Below the pieces are notes generated by a model. The model was not told the DNA's origin. It made no database searches and saw only the letters and a program-made list of their open reading frames with translations. A stretch of DNA of 64,000 bases from Paenarthrobacter sp. (GTDB lineage: Bacteria > Actinomycetota > Actinomycetes > Actinomycetales > Micrococcaceae). The translations under genes were made by a program, and so were the position numbers. Of the stretch, positions 16,613 to 24,165 are shown in pieces (position 1 is the first letter of the stretch; each line of letters opens with the position of its first letter). Location: the NCBI GenBank assembly GCA_031179305.1, contig JAPSHX010000004.1, positions 1 through 64,000 of the forward strand, given 5' to 3'.

Positions 16613-17047
16613 TCAGGCCCGGATACGGGTGTACACCATGTCAAAGTCGTGTTCCAAGGGACCACCAGGGTAGCTTCCCCGTTCCAAGCGTGCATGGATG
16701 ACGTTGCCGTCCGTACTGAAGCGGCCAACAAAGCGCTGTGGCCAGTCGGGCCCATCGCGAAAAAGGGTCCACACGTTGTCCTTAAGCGTCATGTCGTAGA
16801 TCCGTGCGACGCCGCGGGAGTCGAAGTAGTGCTGCTGGAAGGCACCATCCGAGCCGGTGGCACCTATGATGCTGACCGCATTGGGATACTCGGGCCGCTC
16901 CACCATGGAGCGCTGGATCAGGAAGCCCCCGCTTTCCAGCCATTCAAAAGTGGTCCGGCCGGGGACATCCAATCCCGGGACGGACGTTTCCCATTCGCCG
17001 ATGAGGATGTTCAGTTGCTCTAACTGGGGTTTTGGATCCTGTGCCAT
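16613..17047 (-). CDS. DUF1579-like small beta-barrel protein
   Basis: 144 residues. LNILIGEWET near the N-terminus, FEWLESGGFLIQRS and 'FDSRGVARIYDMTL' resemble DUF1579 / nitrobindin-like beta-barrel proteins (lipocalin-like fold). Binding partner unknown. Its stop lies one base from the stop of the convergent MBL gene, so there is no room for a separate terminator. Confidence 0.65.
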   Translation of the reverse strand: MAQDPKPQLEQLNILIGEWETSVPGLDVPGRTTFEWLESGGFLIQRSMVERPEYPNAVSIIGATGSDGAFQQHYFDSRGVARIYDMTLKDNVWTLFRDGPDWPQRFVGRFSTDGNVIHARLERGSYPGGPLEHDFDMVYTRIRA

Positions 17048-17099
17048 GGCAGCCTCTCTTCGAGGTGTGAACAGGTACAGCGTAGAACTCTTCTCCCGT

Positions 17100-17894
17100 T
17101 CAGCCCAGCAGGTGCACCATCTGGCCAGGCCTTGCTTGACCGATGAGGTCCAGGTCCTCGTCCCGGACCACTGCGATCACCGGCGAAACGGCCGTATCCG
17201 GATGACCGGCCAACGCGATAACCGGAAGGCCCGACGTCGGCAACAGGACGGAGCCTGAAACCAGCGGCTGGGGCCGGGGTGCTTCACCACCGGCACCCTC
17301 AGGGGCCGCTGCAACATTAAGCGGCCTGCCCTCCAAACGCGCACCTATCCGGTCCGACTCGGGCGAGAGAATCCACGGTTCGCTGGTCAGCCGAAGCCAC
17401 GTGCCGGCGTCGTAATTCAGGGCCTGCGGACCGCGCGAAACCCTGGCAACCATGGGACGTTCCGGGTCCGGAGCACGCCGGGCAGGGCTCGTCATCTCAG
17501 GGAAACCGTGCCCGTGCGCTCGCCCAAATGTCAGCGCCATACCAGCGCGCAATGGTTCTGTTCGTGCCGAAACTCCACCTTGGACACCCACGTAGTATCG
17601 GAGACCAAAGAGGGCCGGGCCGAACTCAAGCACAGCGCCGGGCGCCACCCGTACAGCCTTATTGAAGGGCAGTTCGTTGCCGTTGAGGGTCACCATGCCT
17701 TCGGCACCGGTGACCGCCACGGCCGACCCCGTGACGAACCGCAGTTTCAGCCCACCCAACAGCACCTCGAGTCCGGCCGCGGAGTCCGGGTTACCCAGCA
17801 GGGCGTTGGCCATGTGCATGGACGCACGGTCCAGTACTTGATCAGGGCCGAGAACCAGCGTCGTTGATCCCGGCTCCACTACTACCGCACCCAT
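17100..17894 (-). CDS. pxpC: 5-oxoprolinase subunit C (KipA-like carboxyltransferase domain), N-terminally shortened
   Basis: 264 residues from ATG 17894 with GGGGAGG 5 bases upstream. The family core is clear: YYVGVQGGVSA, then RVSRGPQALNYDAGTWLRLT and 'PESDRIGARLEG', then 'PTSGLPVIALAGHPDTA'. PxpC proteins usually have about 290-310 residues and begin with a TLVQDxGRxGxxxxGVxxxGAxD segment; here the N-terminus goes from PGSTTLVL directly to GPDQVLDRASMHMANALLGN, so roughly 15 conserved residues are missing. It lies 21 bases downstream of pxpA. The third subunit, PxpB, is not present in the window. Confidence 0.85.
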   Translation of the reverse strand: MGAVVVEPGSTTLVLGPDQVLDRASMHMANALLGNPDSAAGLEVLLGGLKLRFVTGSAVAVTGAEGMVTLNGNELPFNKAVRVAPGAVLEFGPALFGLRYYVGVQGGVSARTEPLRAGMALTFGRAHGHGFPEMTSPARRAPDPERPMVARVSRGPQALNYDAGTWLRLTSEPWILSPESDRIGARLEGRPLNVAAAPEGAGGEAPRPQPLVSGSVLLPTSGLPVIALAGHPDTAVSPVIAVVRDEDLDLIGQARPGQMVHLLG

Positions 17895-17915
17895 CGGGCC
17901 TCCCCGCCGACTAAG

Positions 17916-18665
17916 TTATGCGAACGCTTCAATCTGAACACCGGCCTGTTCAAGGCCCTCCCGAACGGCAGCAGCCATGTTCACCGCACCGGGCGTATCG
18001 CCGTGGATGCACAATGAATCTGCTTGCACTGGCACCACGGTTCCGTCGATGGCCAGCACTTCCTTGCGCGTTGCAAGACGCACGGCCTGGGCCACAACGG
18101 CCTCCGGGTCATGCAGCACGGCGCCTTCCTGGGCGCGTGGTACCAGTGTTCCGTCGGCCAGGTAGGCGCGGTCCACGAAAGCTTCCCGGAACACAGGGTG
18201 CCCGGATTCCTCAGCAAGCGTCAGCCACGCCGAGCCGGGCAAACCCAAGACCGGGAGCCCGGGATCGTAAGCGTGGACGGCAGCCACCACGGCTTCTGCC
18301 TGCTCAGCGTCCCGGACGATCCTGTTGTAGAGCGCACCGTGGGGCTTCACGTAGTCCACCGAAGCTCCCACCGCATGGGCCATGCCGTCGAGGGCTCCAA
18401 GCTGGTAGAGAACGTCGCCGAACAACTCGTCAAAGGACATGTCCAGGGAGCGCCGGCCGAAGCCCGCCAGGTCCCTGTAACCAACATGGGCGCCGACGCG
18501 GACATCCAGTTCGAACGCGGCACGGCAGCTGTCCAGCATTGTGAGGGGATCACCGGCGTGGAAGCCGCAGGCCACGTTGGCGCTGCTCACTATGCGGAAC
18601 ATCGAGGCGTCGTCTCCCATGGACCAGGAGCCGAAAGACTCCCCCAAGTCAGCGTTCAGATCCAC
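17916..18665 (-). CDS. pxpA: 5-oxoprolinase subunit A (LamB/YcsF family)
   Basis: 249 residues beginning MDLNADLGESFGSWSMGDD, the diagnostic start of the LamB/YcsF family. ANVACGFHAGDP and VKPHGALYNRI are further conserved blocks. PxpA works with PxpB and PxpC in ATP-dependent opening of 5-oxoproline to glutamate in bacteria. The ATG lies inside the end of the preceding membrane-protein gene (17-base overlap), suggesting coupling. Confidence 0.92.
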   Translation of the reverse strand: MDLNADLGESFGSWSMGDDASMFRIVSSANVACGFHAGDPLTMLDSCRAAFELDVRVGAHVGYRDLAGFGRRSLDMSFDELFGDVLYQLGALDGMAHAVGASVDYVKPHGALYNRIVRDAEQAEAVVAAVHAYDPGLPVLGLPGSAWLTLAEESGHPVFREAFVDRAYLADGTLVPRAQEGAVLHDPEAVVAQAVRLATRKEVLAIDGTVVPVQADSLCIHGDTPGAVNMAAAVREGLEQAGVQIEAFA

Positions 18666-19467
18666 CGTTACCGCCTTCCAGCGTCGTGTTGTTCAAGACG
18701 TTCTTCGGTGCGTTCGCGAGCAGTTCGCCCGGGATAGTGTCCGGCAGCGGGCCGAAAGCTTCCTTTGCGGTAAACACCACGGCACGGCCCATCATCAGGT
18801 TGCCCGCACCACCTACCACGGCGCCCACTCCGAACGGCAGGGCACGGCCAAGAAACGCGGTACCTTGGCGTTTGAGGAGGTTTTTCAGGAAAGCACGCTG
18901 GATGGAGTCGCGAATGACCCCGAATCCACTCCCGGGAATCTTTTTTGTAAGCGTCCGGCCCCATGCGTTGGTCACGCCCTTACCGCGTCCCAGCGATTGC
19001 CCGCTCAGCGCGCCCAACATGGAGGTGCCTTCCTCTCCCAGCATGATGGCCATGACCATGGTTTGTGCACGCACAGGGTCAGTCAGCCGGATGCCGTGGA
19101 GCTCAGCCAGGGACGAAGCATAAAGTGCGGTGGTCTCGAGGAAGCCCACGGTTGCGAGCGCGGAAAGTCCCAGCGATGCCGCGGTTCCAATTCCAGGCAC
19201 GACGGCGGTAGCGCCCACTGCTGCACCCCCACCGGAAATGGCCAGTAGGTAGTGGCGCTCGAGTTTGGCGGCAAGCTGCGCCGGTGAATCGTTGGGGTGC
19301 CTGCGTTGGAGCCTGCGAAGGTTGGCCAGGACCAGGGGTCGCTGGACTTCGACAGCCTTGAGCAGCACGTTGTGCACGCCGGGCTTGGCGTTGCCTTCGG
19401 CGTCAAACACTGCGTTGTGGGCTGTTTCCTGGGCGATCTTCACCGCCGGGTTGGGGCGCTTGGGCAT
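18649..19467 (-). CDS. Glycine-rich membrane-associated protein, unknown function
   Basis: 272 residues from ATG 19467, chosen for the strong AAGGAGAGG site upstream; a longer frame continues to 19917 but is not protein-like. After a basic helical N-terminus comes a hydrophobic Gly/Ala-rich stretch (about 85-135, 'GGGAAVGATAVVPGIGTAASLGL'-type sequence broken into helices) and a second one near 215-245. The pattern resembles EcsC-like proteins but I cannot confirm it. It overlaps pxpA by 17 bases. Confidence 0.7.
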   Translation of the reverse strand: MPKRPNPAVKIAQETAHNAVFDAEGNAKPGVHNVLLKAVEVQRPLVLANLRRLQRRHPNDSPAQLAAKLERHYLLAISGGGAAVGATAVVPGIGTAASLGLSALATVGFLETTALYASSLAELHGIRLTDPVRAQTMVMAIMLGEEGTSMLGALSGQSLGRGKGVTNAWGRTLTKKIPGSGFGVIRDSIQRAFLKNLLKRQGTAFLGRALPFGVGAVVGGAGNLMMGRAVVFTAKEAFGPLPDTIPGELLANAPKNVLNNTTLEGGNGGSER

Positions 19468-19666
19468 CTTCACCTCTCCTTGGCAGTTAGTCGTTTCACG
19501 GGGAACTGCTGGCTTCAGCCTATGCCACGCCCCCGCCTTGCCAGACCCGCTTAATGCCTTATGTGGACAGTTTTCCGCGCAGAGCTGACCCCAAAACGGG
19601 AGTCCTGCGGCGTAGACTGGGATGCATTCACGGAAGCAGTCCAAGCCAGGACAGGGAGTATCCGTA

Positions 19667-19831
19667 ATGAAGGCGACAGACAAGACTGAGCATGCCATCC
19701 GGCACCACACCGACGCTCCGGCGGAGGGCGCAACGGAAGGCTGGGTCTCGCACGATACCGGCATCCACAGCCAGGACGCTGCGGAAGGTCCGGACATCGA
19801 CGACGACGCCCCGCCGTCGGGCGCTTCATGA
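19667..19831 (+). CDS. Small acidic hydrophilic protein, hypothetical
   Basis: 54 residues from ATG 19667 (AGGGAG about 12 bases upstream). Sequence is acidic and His-containing (MKATDKTEHAIRHHTD ... DIDDDAPPSG), no hydrophobic core, likely disordered. Divergent from the membrane-protein gene. Not recognised. Confidence 0.45.
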   Translation: MKATDKTEHAIRHHTDAPAEGATEGWVSHDTGIHSQDAAEGPDIDDDAPPSGAS

Positions 19832-19840
19832 CTTAGCTTC

Positions 19841-19882
19841 CTCCCGGACTTCGTTCCGGACTTCCTCCCGGACTTCGTTCCG
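19841..19882. repeat. 24-bp direct repeat downstream of the small acidic gene
   Basis: CTCCCGGACTTCGTTCCG occurs at 19841-19858 and 19865-19882, a 24-base period; CCGGACTTC recurs between. It lies between the small gene stop (19831) and the MFS start. It could be slippage or a binding array; no clean hairpin. Confidence 0.6.
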
Positions 19883-19967
19883 TTCACCGGAATCCCCGCC
19901 AACGGGATGCCAGCCACAGTTCCAACGCGCCTTCCACAGCGTCATTGCGCAGGTCTAGGCTAGTGGG

Positions 19968-21272
19968 ATGGCCGCGTTGAGAGCGCTGCGTCCCTTTGCG
20001 CACCGGGAATTCCGGGTCTTGATCTCTGCGCTGTCCATCTCCATCTTCGGATCCGGCATGTGGGCAGTGGCGATGGTCTACGAGGTGATCCACCTTGGTG
20101 GCGGCCCGTTGGAATTGTCCTTGGTTGCCACCGCAGCCAGCATCGGACTCGTGGGTTTCGTACTGGCGGGCGGCATCGCGGCAGACAGGCTCCCGCAGAG
20201 GCTCCTGATCATCGCTGTGGAGGGCGCTAACCTGGCAGTCATCGCCACCATCACAGGGCTTGCCATGTTCAATGTCCTTCAACTGTGGCACCTCGCCATC
20301 GGCGCGTTCACTCTTGGTGTGGGGCAAGCCTTCTTCTTCCCTGCATACTCGGCTATCCTGCCGCGAATCCTGCCTGCGGACGATCTCCTGGCAGCGAATG
20401 GCTTGGAAGGCACAGTGCGACCGGTTTTGCAGCAGGCAGCAGGCCCTGCCCTCGCAGGGATCCTTGTAGCAGCGCTGTCCCCGGCGCATGCTGTCGCCGG
20501 TGTGGCCGTTTGTCATCTGCTGGCGTTCGGGATCGTGAACTTCCTTAGCCGCCAGACGCTCGGTTCAACCATTCCCGGGACGGGTGAGCCGCCGGCAAAG
20601 GCCTCCCTCTTTAAGGACCTCCGGGAAGGATTCAGCTACACCATCCGCACACCATGGCTTCTCTGGACCCTGATCTGGGCTTGCCTGTCAGTGCTGTTCC
20701 TCATCGGACCCATTGAGGTATTGCTTCCCTTCGTTGTCCAGGACCAATTGGGCGGCGACTCGAGAATGTTCGGCTTCCTCCTGGCCATCATGGGCGTCGG
20801 TAGTGCAATAGCTGCACTGGCAACGGCGTCTTTGCGCCTTCCCCGCCGCTATCTGACCGTGATGGTAGTGACATGGGGTTTGGGGAGCCTCCCGGTTGCC
20901 GCCATTGGTTTCATGGACAGCTTCTGGATGCTCGGCGTCGCTATGCTCATCTTCGGGGTCACAGAGGGGATCGGAACTGTCATCTGGGGAACGTTGCTGC
21001 AACGACGGGTGCCACGGCATATGTTGGGGCGGATCTCCAGTTTGGACTTCTTCGTTTCGCTGGCCCTGATGCCGGTGTCCATGGCTCTCGCCGGCCCGAT
21101 CGCCGAGGTTGTCCCCATCTGGGTCATATTTTTCGTTGGCGGCTTGGCGTGCCCCGTCATGGCATTCGTGGCGCTGTTCGCGGCACGCATGATGACCGAT
21201 GAGATCGAGAACCCCCTGGCCTCCGGCACTGTGAATACGGAATCTGCAGACACGCAGCCTGACTCTGTGTAG
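19968..21272 (+). CDS. MFS transporter (drug/metabolite efflux type)
   Basis: 434 residues, about 12 hydrophobic helices with a central loop near 190-215. The N-terminal RPFAHREFRVLISALSISIF and 'GGIAADRLPQRLLIIAVEG' (motif A-like GxxADRxxRR) place it in the MFS group that includes MDR and enterobactin-exporter-like (MFS_3) proteins. Substrate unknown. TAGGCT sits close upstream of the ATG, compatible with a leaderless transcript. Confidence 0.88.
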   Translation: MAALRALRPFAHREFRVLISALSISIFGSGMWAVAMVYEVIHLGGGPLELSLVATAASIGLVGFVLAGGIAADRLPQRLLIIAVEGANLAVIATITGLAMFNVLQLWHLAIGAFTLGVGQAFFFPAYSAILPRILPADDLLAANGLEGTVRPVLQQAAGPALAGILVAALSPAHAVAGVAVCHLLAFGIVNFLSRQTLGSTIPGTGEPPAKASLFKDLREGFSYTIRTPWLLWTLIWACLSVLFLIGPIEVLLPFVVQDQLGGDSRMFGFLLAIMGVGSAIAALATASLRLPRRYLTVMVVTWGLGSLPVAAIGFMDSFWMLGVAMLIFGVTEGIGTVIWGTLLQRRVPRHMLGRISSLDFFVSLALMPVSMALAGPIAEVVPIWVIFFVGGLACPVMAFVALFAARMMTDEIENPLASGTVNTESADTQPDSV

Positions 21273-21302
21273 CGTGTGCACTATCTCAGGAAGGACTTAC
21301 CC

Positions 21303-21710
21303 ATGGCCGCTGGCACCAAAGACGATCCCTGGCAGCTCACCACTCCCCCAGGCTCGTCCGACTACACAATGTACAAGGACGAGGCCGCCGATCCCCCTGC
21401 CCTTGTTTGCCAGGTAGGTTCCACCAAGCTGCTGTACCAGCTGCGTGCCATTGAGGACCTGCACGCATGGCTCGTGGAGCAGGGCGATTGGGTATCCCTC
21501 GGTGCCGCCGACGAAGGCAAGGACGCTTCTCCTGGGACCGTAGAGGCTTGGGGTCGCAGCGAGGACAACCCCGTAGGCGGTTGGTACGGACTGCGTAAGG
21601 GCTACCGTGGCCGGTTTGGCATGTACATGCCGCCGTTGCTTGAGGCGTTGGGTTTGGCTGAGCTCACCCACGAAAAGCGAAACAACACCATGCGGGCAAT
21701 CACGAAGTAG
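21303..21710 (+). CDS. Conserved hypothetical protein (DUF6855-like)
   Basis: 135 residues from ATG 21303. Begins MAAGTKDDPWQLTTPPGSSD and continues with 'KLLYQLRAIEDLHAWLVEQGDW' and 'RKGYRGRFGMYMPPLLEALGLAE'; I believe this is the small actinobacterial family DUF6855, but I am not certain. Cytosolic, no membrane segment. Function unknown. 30 bases after the MFS stop. Confidence 0.7.
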   Translation: MAAGTKDDPWQLTTPPGSSDYTMYKDEAADPPALVCQVGSTKLLYQLRAIEDLHAWLVEQGDWVSLGAADEGKDASPGTVEAWGRSEDNPVGGWYGLRKGYRGRFGMYMPPLLEALGLAELTHEKRNNTMRAITK

Positions 21711-22091
21711 CTACCTGCCGGCAGCGAGCGTACCGATCTCATCCCCGCTTTGACCGAATACCGCTAACTTCCCGTCTTCCTGAATTCTTGCCGTGGATGC
21801 GTTGGCCAGCCACGTGTCGACGCCTTCGCAGGCCATGCGGGTGGAAGCAAGCCCCCCGAAAGCGATGGTCTTGCCGTCCTCTTTCCAAGAACCCGTGAGC
21901 CTGTTACAGCCATCAGTTCCGGTCGCGTTACCATCCGATTTCAGCTCCAGGGACGGTTGCTTGGGGTCGCTGGTGTCGCCCCAGACACCGACGAAAGGAC
22001 TGGTGCCGCTTCCCATGCAGCCTGCCAACAGGGCGGCCCCAACGAATGCAAGGGAAATAACGCGGACGGTGCGAGTCTGGGTCTGCGCTAT
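21711..22091 (-). CDS. META/HslJ-like lipoprotein whose frame begins at ATA, no standard start codon
   Basis: The frame encodes a lipoprotein signal: a basic start (TRTVR), the hydrophobic stretch VISLAFVGAALLAGC with a clear lipobox (LAGC), then a ~100-residue domain with LKSDGNATGTDGCNRLTGSW and RMACEG, typical of META/HslJ-like proteins. The frame is closed by TAG at 22101-22103, and between it and the lipobox there is no ATG, GTG or TTG. The best-placed codon is ATA at 22091, which would give MAQTQTRTVRVISLAFV. Either the start is non-standard, has mutated, or the base is a sequencing error. Confidence 0.6.
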   Translation of the reverse strand: MAQTQTRTVRVISLAFVGAALLAGCMGSGTSPFVGVWGDTSDPKQPSLELKSDGNATGTDGCNRLTGSWKEDGKTIAFGGLASTRMACEGVDTWLANASTARIQEDGKLAVFGQSGDEIGTLAAGR

Positions 22092-22431
22092 GCGGTCAGT
22101 CTAGGTTCACTCCTCCGGAATCCACCAGAGTTCGGACGAACTGCCCGCAAACGTCTGATGGCGCCCATCCCCCCGGGTCGTGCGGTCGGTCGCGACTCAG
22201 ACGACCGACCGCACTAGCCCGGTTTACGCAGTGATGGCGCCCCGGGCGGGCCCCAGAACCCGCCACACCCATCACTGCTAACTCCGTCGATGAATCGCAA
22301 CGCGGCCGAAAAGGGCAACGGCGCAGTACGCGTTTCAAACGACATGGGCACTGGATATGTGCTTTGACCTGCAGAAACGTGACGCGAGGTTTTGAGAATT
22401 ATTGCGTTGCAACAGAAGGAGCCCGAAAAGC
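22092..22431. other. Non-coding stretch with one strong hairpin
   Basis: About 340 bases without a convincing gene. It holds the 13-bp hairpin at 22180-22214 and a GATGGCGCC motif repeated on both sides of it (22158-22166 and 22231-22239). Nothing else recognised. Confidence 0.5.
22180..22214. terminator. Perfect 13-bp GC-rich hairpin
   Basis: GTGCGGTCGGTCG and CGACCGACCGCAC pair perfectly with a 9-base loop (CGACTCAGA). It lies between two minus-strand genes, downstream of the GAF-ANTAR gene (ends 22432) and upstream of the lipoprotein. It could terminate the GAF-ANTAR transcript about 220 bases beyond its stop. No T-run. Confidence 0.45.
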
Positions 22432-23169
22432 TCAGTCGTCAAAGCGCAGCTGGTTGTCACTGCTGCCACTAAGGTTGGCAATGATCTCTGACGCGACCGC
22501 ATGGAGTTTTTGGTTTCGATGGCTTGAAGCTTTGGTCAACACATTGAATGCCTCGTCCTGGCTGCAACGATTCTGGGCCATGATGACGCCGCAGGCAAGG
22601 TCAATGACCGTTCTGGATGACATCGCCGTTTTCAGGTCCGCATTGAGCTGCTCTACGGTTTCGATCCTGATGGCCAAGCGCAACGTACTGCCGGCCACAT
22701 CGGCGAAAGCTGCAGCTTCAGCAACGACCGCATCCGTGAAGGTTCCCGCTGTGGGGGCGAAAAAGTTGATGACTGCTTCAGATGTCTCTCCCAGGTCCAT
22801 GGGCACGCCCAAGGCGCTGTGGACTCCTTCGGCCGCCAAGGCCTTGCTGTATAACGGCCAGTTGGTGTCAGTGGCAACATCTGCCAACAGCACCATTCGG
22901 CCAAGGTCCAAAGCTTCAAGGCAGGGGCCCTGTCTGAGTTCCTGTTCAATTTTGTCCAGATACACGGCCCTCTCACTGCTGCCTGCAACAGTGGCGGTTC
23001 GTTTGCGACGGCGCAACGTCAGGGCGCAGTCGATGTTTTCACCGGCTACCTTGCTCATCGCGTCGCAAGCAAAGCTGGTAACGCCGTTAAGAATTCCGTG
23101 GATGTCGGAGCTACCGACCACCAGCTCGTGCAGGGTTCTGATGTGTTCGGCATTTCCGGTGGGTTCCAT
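22432..23169 (-). CDS. GAF-ANTAR regulatory protein (first of two in the window)
   Basis: 245 residues from ATG 23169. A GAF sensor domain (about 25-165, with 'QGPCLEALDLGRMVLLADV') is followed by an ANTAR domain (about 180-240: SRTVIDLACGVIMAQNRCSQDEAFNVL), an RNA-binding antiterminator module related to AmiR and NasR. Such proteins act on hairpin pairs in mRNA leaders. It is clearly paralogous to the protein at 56705-57478. Ligand and target RNAs unknown. Confidence 0.88.
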   Translation of the reverse strand: MEPTGNAEHIRTLHELVVGSSDIHGILNGVTSFACDAMSKVAGENIDCALTLRRRKRTATVAGSSERAVYLDKIEQELRQGPCLEALDLGRMVLLADVATDTNWPLYSKALAAEGVHSALGVPMDLGETSEAVINFFAPTAGTFTDAVVAEAAAFADVAGSTLRLAIRIETVEQLNADLKTAMSSRTVIDLACGVIMAQNRCSQDEAFNVLTKASSHRNQKLHAVASEIIANLSGSSDNQLRFDD

Positions 23170-23304
23170 GAGCCTAATCGTAGGAACACTTCGGCTTCCC
23201 GTCACCCATTGCCCAGGAAGCCGAGCAGAGGGTACAGTTCAACCGTAAGTAACCTGATTAGTTCACTTCGAGAGCGACCCGCCGCTTGCAACGGGATACC
23301 CACC

Positions 23305-23514
23305 ATGGAAGATCCACGTCGAACAGCGCGAAACCTCATACGGCACCGGACCATCGATCTCGAAGACCTCTGGATCAGGTACTGGGCTCATGGCGGAAAT
23401 GCGCCCATATTTGAACTCGATGCCTACATCTTTGAAGTCCAGGAACGGCATCCCTTCGATCTTCGGATCCTGTCATGGGCCCTCGAGGATCTGGGCGTCG
23501 ACGCCGCACTTTGA
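23305..23514 (+). CDS. Small acidic hypothetical protein
   Basis: 69 residues from ATG 23305. Mixed charge, with DLEDLWIRYWAHGGNAPIFE and 'FDLRILSWALEDLGV', predicted helical and cytosolic. Weak ribosome binding site. The size and composition fit a small conserved actinobacterial protein but I do not recognise it. Divergent from the GAF-ANTAR gene. Confidence 0.55.
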   Translation: MEDPRRTARNLIRHRTIDLEDLWIRYWAHGGNAPIFELDAYIFEVQERHPFDLRILSWALEDLGVDAAL

Positions 23515-23579
23515 GCAAACAGCACCAACGGCCCCGGTAAACCTTCCACGCACCACCACGGCTTGGCTACCCTGAGCCC

Positions 23580-24077
23580 ATGGAATCCGGATTGGAATCG
23601 TGGGCCGAGTTCAATGTGGCGATCGCCGGTGCCGGCGCAGCCCTTGGCGGGCTGCTTATCGTCGCATTATCCGTGAATATCAAACAGATCGCCGAGTCGC
23701 GGGGCCTTGCTGCACGGGCCGGCGCTGCCATCTCCGCACTCATCCTCGGCGTGGTCCTGGCATGCGCGGCACTCATTCCCGGCCAAGACCTCTGGGCTTT
23801 CGGCGTCGAGGTTTTGCTCGGAACGCTCGCAGGCGGGGTGATCGCTTTCCTGGCCGCCCGCGCCATCCTGGACGATGACACCCCCGGCCACCCGCACCGC
23901 TGGGACGGACAGCACATTGCGTCGTTCGTTTTCCCTCTGGTCATTTATGCAGTGGGTGGCGTGCTCACCGTATTGTCACTGCCGGCGGGCTTGGTGATTG
24001 TGGCGGTTGGAACGATCATCGCCCTGATCGGCGCAGTGGTTTTTTCGTGGGTGGCGTTAGTGGAGATATTGCGCTGA
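23580..24077 (+). CDS. Four-helix integral membrane protein, unknown
   Basis: 165 residues with four hydrophobic helices (about 12-32, 48-66, 74-92, 115-160 as a pair). Starts MESGLESWAEFNVAIAGAGA. No catalytic motif visible. Similar short membrane proteins are common in Actinobacteria. Downstream is the TPP-dependent enzyme after an 88-base gap with a palindrome. Confidence 0.7.
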   Translation: MESGLESWAEFNVAIAGAGAALGGLLIVALSVNIKQIAESRGLAARAGAAISALILGVVLACAALIPGQDLWAFGVEVLLGTLAGGVIAFLAARAILDDDTPGHPHRWDGQHIASFVFPLVIYAVGGVLTVLSLPAGLVIVAVGTIIALIGAVVFSWVALVEILR

Positions 24078-24109
24078 AGCAGAACAGAAAGCGCCCGCGT
24101 GCCGCATAG

Positions 24110-24123
24110 CTAAGCATGCTTAC
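24110..24123. promoter_or_regulatory. Palindrome TAAGCATGCTTA upstream of the TPP enzyme
   Basis: A perfect 12-base palindrome at 24111-24122 lying 44 bases before the ATG of the pyruvate oxidase-like gene. It is followed by CTTACTATGG, a 10-mer also present over the start of the ABC exporter (1719-1728). Likely an operator or part of a stress promoter; the regulator is unknown. Confidence 0.45.
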
Positions 24124-24165
24124 TATGGTCGCAGGCAGTGATTCGACTACTGACAGGAGCCAAGC

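Noticed and set aside
19468-19917. N-terminal extension of the membrane protein upstream of pxpA
   Set aside because: The extension is Ser/Cys/Pro-rich and overlaps a divergent small gene; ATG 19467 has a strong ribosome binding site.
22180-22214. Terminal inverted repeat of an insertion sequence
   Set aside because: Arms are only 9 bases apart, there is no transposase and no target duplication.
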